Source: JACCTH01 sp963761985 (GTDB lineage: Bacteria > Actinomycetota > Acidimicrobiia > Spongiisociales > ZC4RG35). Taken from it: a DNA stretch of 64,000 nucleotides. Under the pieces are notes generated by a model, which was given only the letters and a program-made list of their open reading frames with translations, was not told the DNA's origin and ran no database searches. The number at the start of each line of letters is the position of its first letter. The first letter of the stretch is position 1. The position numbers and the translations under genes were made by a program. Of this stretch, positions 62,625 to 64,000 are shown piece after piece. The DNA is taken from positions 248,001 to 312,000 of the forward strand of contig CAVXIT010000003.1 in assembly GCA_963761985.1 (NCBI GenBank), given 5' to 3'.

Positions 62625-63736
62625 CGCATCCCGCCCCTGATCGCGAGCTGGCGCTGGCCTATCTCGACAGTCGCCTCGACCCTGCCCCTCTTTTCGCACA
62701 CGCGACCGCGCTGCGCGACGCCGGTAAGGGCCGGACGATCACCTACAGCCGGAAAGTGTTTCTTCCGCTCACCACCCTTTGTCGCGACCGCTGCACGTAC
62801 TGCACCTTTGCGCAGCCGCCGGGAGGCGGGGGGATGTATCTCACTCCTGAGGAAGTACTGGCGGTGGCAACGGCAGGAGCCGAGCATGGATGCACGGAGG
62901 CACTCTTCACGCTGGGTGACCGGCCCGAGGATCGCTGGAGGCAGGCTCGCGAGTTTCTTGATGAGGCCGGCTACGAGTCGACGATCGACTACGTCGTGGC
63001 GATGAGCCAGATGGTGCTCGAACAAACCGGTTTGTTTCCTCACGCAAATCCCGGGCTCATGTCAATCGAGGAGATGGCGGCGCTGCGTCCATACAACCCG
63101 TCGATGGGGTTGATGCTCGAGAACGTTTCACCGCGATTGCTTGAACCGGGAATGCCGCATTTCAACTGTCCCGACAAAGATCCTGCGCTCCGGCTCGCGA
63201 CGATCGCCAATGCGGGGCAGCTCCGGGTTCCTTTCACGAGCGGGATCCTCGTCGGGATCGGAGAGACCAACGCGGAGATTGTCGATTCATTGCTCGCACT
63301 CTCGGGTGTCGAGCTGCAGGAGGTGATTGTTCAGAACTTTCGGGCGAAGGCGAACACCCCCATGCGCAGGCAAGCCGAACCGCTTCCGAGCTGGTTCGCT
63401 CGGGTCGTGGCGGTTGCGCGCTGGTTGCTCGGCCCTGAGGCAAATCTGCAGGTTCCGCCGAATCTCACTGAAAATTTCGAGCTTTACCTGGACGCAGGTA
63501 TCAACGATTGGGGTGGCGTCAGTCCGCTCACTATCGACTGGGTCAATCCCGACCAGCCCTGGCCCCACCTTGATGAGCTGGCGGGGCGCACCGCTGCGGC
63601 TGGCTTCGAGCTCGTTCCCCGCCTGCCGGTCTATCCCGAGTTCATTACTCCGGAATGGATCGATGTCGATCTGCTCGAGCGCGTCGAGAGCGCGGTCGAC
63701 GAGCGGGGTTACGCTGCCATCGGAACCCCGGCATGA
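62621..63736 (+). CDS. cofG: 7,8-didemethyl-8-hydroxy-5-deazariboflavin synthase subunit CofG
   Basis: 371 residues. A radical-SAM enzyme that joins with CofH to build the F0 chromophore of coenzyme F420 from 5-amino-ribitylaminouracil and tyrosine. The [4Fe-4S] motif is CRDRCTYC (CX3CX2C, about residues 54-61), then GMYLTPEEVLAV, FTLGDRPE, the SMGLMLENVSPRL segment, and GGVSPLTIDWVNPD near the end. cofH is not in the window. Overlaps the SDR and the next gene by ATGA. Confidence 0.94.
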   Translation: MTHPAPDRELALAYLDSRLDPAPLFAHATALRDAGKGRTITYSRKVFLPLTTLCRDRCTYCTFAQPPGGGGMYLTPEEVLAVATAGAEHGCTEALFTLGDRPEDRWRQAREFLDEAGYESTIDYVVAMSQMVLEQTGLFPHANPGLMSIEEMAALRPYNPSMGLMLENVSPRLLEPGMPHFNCPDKDPALRLATIANAGQLRVPFTSGILVGIGETNAEIVDSLLALSGVELQEVIVQNFRAKANTPMRRQAEPLPSWFARVVAVARWLLGPEANLQVPPNLTENFELYLDAGINDWGGVSPLTIDWVNPDQPWPHLDELAGRTAAAGFELVPRLPVYPEFITPEWIDVDLLERVESAVDERGYAAIGTPA

Positions 63737-64000
63737 AGATCACCTTTGTTCAACTGCGTCTCGCCGACACGATGACGGCGACTCTGGCCGACACCCGCCG
63801 CCATGAAGGCACGACGGTCATTGAGCTCGGCGAGGAAGCAGCGATCGTTCCAACCCTCGAGGGCGGTCTCCTCCCGATTGGAAAGTCCCCGGCCATGGCC
63901 GCAATGGTCGTCGCCGTGGGGGAGCCGGCCGCAGTGCCGAGCTGGCGCCTGACAATCGACGCCGGGCAGGAAACGTTCGAAACGATCCTCGACGACGTTG
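63733..64000 (+). CDS. Unidentified protein, 3' partial
   Basis: The ATG at 63733 overlaps the cofG stop, and the frame is open to the window end for 89 residues. The sequence begins MKITFVQLRLADTMTATL and has beta-strand-like spacing with LGEEAAIVPTLEGGLLPIG and MVVAVGEPAAVPSW. No family recognised; the position after cofG hints at a role near F420 metabolism but this is speculation. Confidence 0.65.
   Translation, partial: MKITFVQLRLADTMTATLADTRRHEGTTVIELGEEAAIVPTLEGGLLPIGKSPAMAAMVVAVGEPAAVPSWRLTIDAGQETFETILDDV

Overview
The window is a high-GC, gene-dense bacterial chromosome segment that fits an actinobacterium. The evidence is the whiG-type sigma factor beside rpsB-tsf-pyrH-frr-cdsA, a DUF222/HNH nuclease, coenzyme F420 genes, an ImuA/ImuB/DnaE2 mutasome under Gram-positive-type LexA boxes, and many TTG/GTG starts. 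The class is uncertain; Acidimicrobiia is a plausible guess that a tree of rpsB, infB or pnp would settle. No tRNA, rRNA, CRISPR array, phage or intact insertion sequence was seen. No gene-free stretch exceeds 300 bases.

Layout. 1-3.7 kb: comM (5' end outside), dprA, xerC, whiG. 3.9-13 kb: an information and envelope run of rpsB, tsf, pyrH, frr, cdsA, dxr, rseP, ispG, proS. 13-15 kb: fdhD and serC, divergent. 15-24.8 kb: rimP-nusA-infB-rbfA-nrnA-truB-ribF-rpsO-pnp, preceded by a promoter plus terminator that looks like an attenuator. 24.8-31 kb: a DoxX-like protein, a lipoprotein and ettA on the minus strand, then a PH-like membrane protein and the proton-pumping pyrophosphatase. 31-42 kb: small metabolic genes (amidohydrolase, DinB-like, F420-type oxidoreductase, HNH nuclease, fumarylacetoacetase, enoyl-CoA hydratase, MFS, MDR reductase, Fpg). 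42-46.6 kb: imuA-imuB, plsC, 5-FCL, a PPOX enzyme. 46.6-52 kb: deoD, an L,D-transpeptidase, a heterodimeric ABC exporter. 52-57 kb: an MBL hydrolase, dodecin, dnaE2, a lysozyme-like protein. 57-64 kb: an AroQ-hydrolase fusion, a lipoprotein, a third ABC exporter, USP, SDR, cofG and a partial gene.

How genes work together. ImuA, ImuB and DnaE2 form the SOS mutasome; they lie 9 kb apart, and each has a LexA box overlapping a possible start codon. CofG makes the F420 chromophore, which the LLM-family and PPOX-family enzymes may use. Dxr and IspG are two steps of the MEP isoprenoid pathway. RimP, IF-2, RbfA, TruB, S15 and PNPase serve ribosome assembly, translation and RNA turnover.

Two features run through the window. 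First, five genes (cdsA, nusA, infB, an LLM oxidoreductase, imuA) show apparent single-base frameshifts, most easily read as assembly or sequencing indels. Second, short tandem duplications of 14-16 bp sit at gene junctions. At ribF and imuB they create micro-ORFs directly ahead of the real start. A palindromic repeat of about 65 bp, present twice in opposite orientation between convergent genes, and a 3-dehydroquinate dehydratase/alpha-beta hydrolase fusion are the other notable items.
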